From G965198795 sp965198795 (GTDB taxonomy: Bacteria; Pseudomonadota; Alphaproteobacteria; Rhodospirillales; Casp-alpha2), in the NCBI GenBank assembly GCA_965198795.1, contig OZ240674.1, positions 1,550,001 to 1,614,000 on the forward strand: a stretch of DNA of 64,000 nucleotides. Reading direction: 5' to 3'. Made by a program: the position numbers and the translations under genes. Below, one piece after another: positions 63,800-64,000 of the stretch (position 1 is the stretch's first letter; each line of letters opens with the position of its first letter). Under the pieces are notes generated by a model. That model was given only the letters and a program-made list of their open reading frames with translations, was not told where the DNA came from and searched no databases.

Positions 63800-64000
63800 T
63801 TAGAACGGGAACAAGATGTCCCAGATCTGTGTGCCCCAGCGCGGTTGCTGAAGATCGCTGAGGGTGCCGCGGCCGCCATACGCCAGGCGCATCTCGGCGA
63901 TTTTGTCATGGGTGATGATGTTGTCCGTGTCGATGTCGCCGGGGAAGACGACGCCTGTGACATAAAGTTCGCGAAGCTCGGCGTTCACCTTGATTTCCTG
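63800..64000 (-). CDS. flgH: Flagellar L-ring protein FlgH, C-terminal end (runs off the window)
   Basis: Outer-membrane L-ring lipoprotein. Only the last 66 residues are in the window. They show the family ending: NAELRELYVTGVVFPGDI, DNIITHDKIAEMRLAYGGRG and the terminal LSDLQQPRWGTQIWDILFPF. The order flgH-dksA-fliX on alternating strands is common in Rhodospirillales-type flagellar clusters. The N-terminus with the lipobox lies beyond 64000. Confidence 0.93.
   Translation of the reverse strand, partial: QEIKVNAELRELYVTGVVFPGDIDTDNIITHDKIAEMRLAYGGRGTLSDLQQPRWGTQIWDILFPF

Overview
The window is a GC-rich bacterial chromosome segment dominated by flagellar genes and a large sugar-modification island. 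SciP, FliX, FlaF and FlbT occur together. FlgJ carries only the rod-binding domain, and DksA has a reduced zinc-finger cysteine set. All this points to a motile member of the Alphaproteobacteria, in the Caulobacter/Rhodospirillales style of flagellar control; the genus cannot be read from the sequence.

Layout. 1-7595 (minus strand): 5' part of fliF, the CtrA antagonist sciP, then fliK-flgD-flgE in operon order. 7843-26780 (minus): two long, tightly overlapping transcription units for sugar biosynthesis. They hold a NeuB-type nonulosonate synthase, three cytidylyltransferase-like genes, two DegT/DnrJ aminotransferases, two Gfo/Idh/MocA oxidoreductases, an AsnB-like amidotransferase, a WbpG/HisH/HisF acetamidino-forming trio, a formyltransferase, a NodB-type deacetylase, two GNAT acyltransferases, a GT-B-like protein and a TPR-glycosyltransferase. 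26871-38501: methyltransferases, an aminopeptidase-like protein, and an acyl-carrier-protein module (KASIII, MaoC-SDR fusion, SDR, metallo-beta-lactamase-fold hydrolase, two ACPs, FkbH, AMP-ligase, AAC(3)-like acyltransferase) on both strands around a divergent promoter. 38504-47461: flbT, one flagellin gene, a Maf-type flagellin glycosyltransferase, two more TPR-glycosyltransferases and an unrecognised 276-residue protein. 47542-58123 (minus): flaF, giant flgL, flgK, flgN, flgJ, flgI and a second hook-protein gene. 58334-62338 (minus): an iron(III) ABC transporter with Fur-like boxes. 62560-64000: fliX and dksA (plus), and the 3' end of flgH (minus).

How it works together. The island appears to build one or more activated nonulosonic-acid-type sugars carrying unusual N-substituents (amidino, formyl, and an acyl group made on a dedicated ACP). 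Maf and the TPR-glycosyltransferases would then attach them to the flagellin at 39429-40790. The close linkage of NeuB, Maf and flagellin supports this; the exact sugar and acyl group are not readable from sequence.

Most notable signals. (1) A recurrent intergenic palindrome GGCAA-N3-TTGCC upstream of fliF, flgI and the second hook gene. In the last two cases it lies about 108 bp upstream of a near-consensus sigma-54 promoter, which matches FlbD/ftr-type control, and the FlbD partner FliX is encoded nearby. (2) A beta-rich module repeated about eight times in FlgL (1074 residues) and twice in FlgE (892 residues). (3) A second hook protein. (4) A FlgD with thirteen tandem hexapeptides at its C-terminus. 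(5) The ACP-dependent acyl module inside a flagellin glycosylation island. (6) A long hairpin in the leader of flaF.
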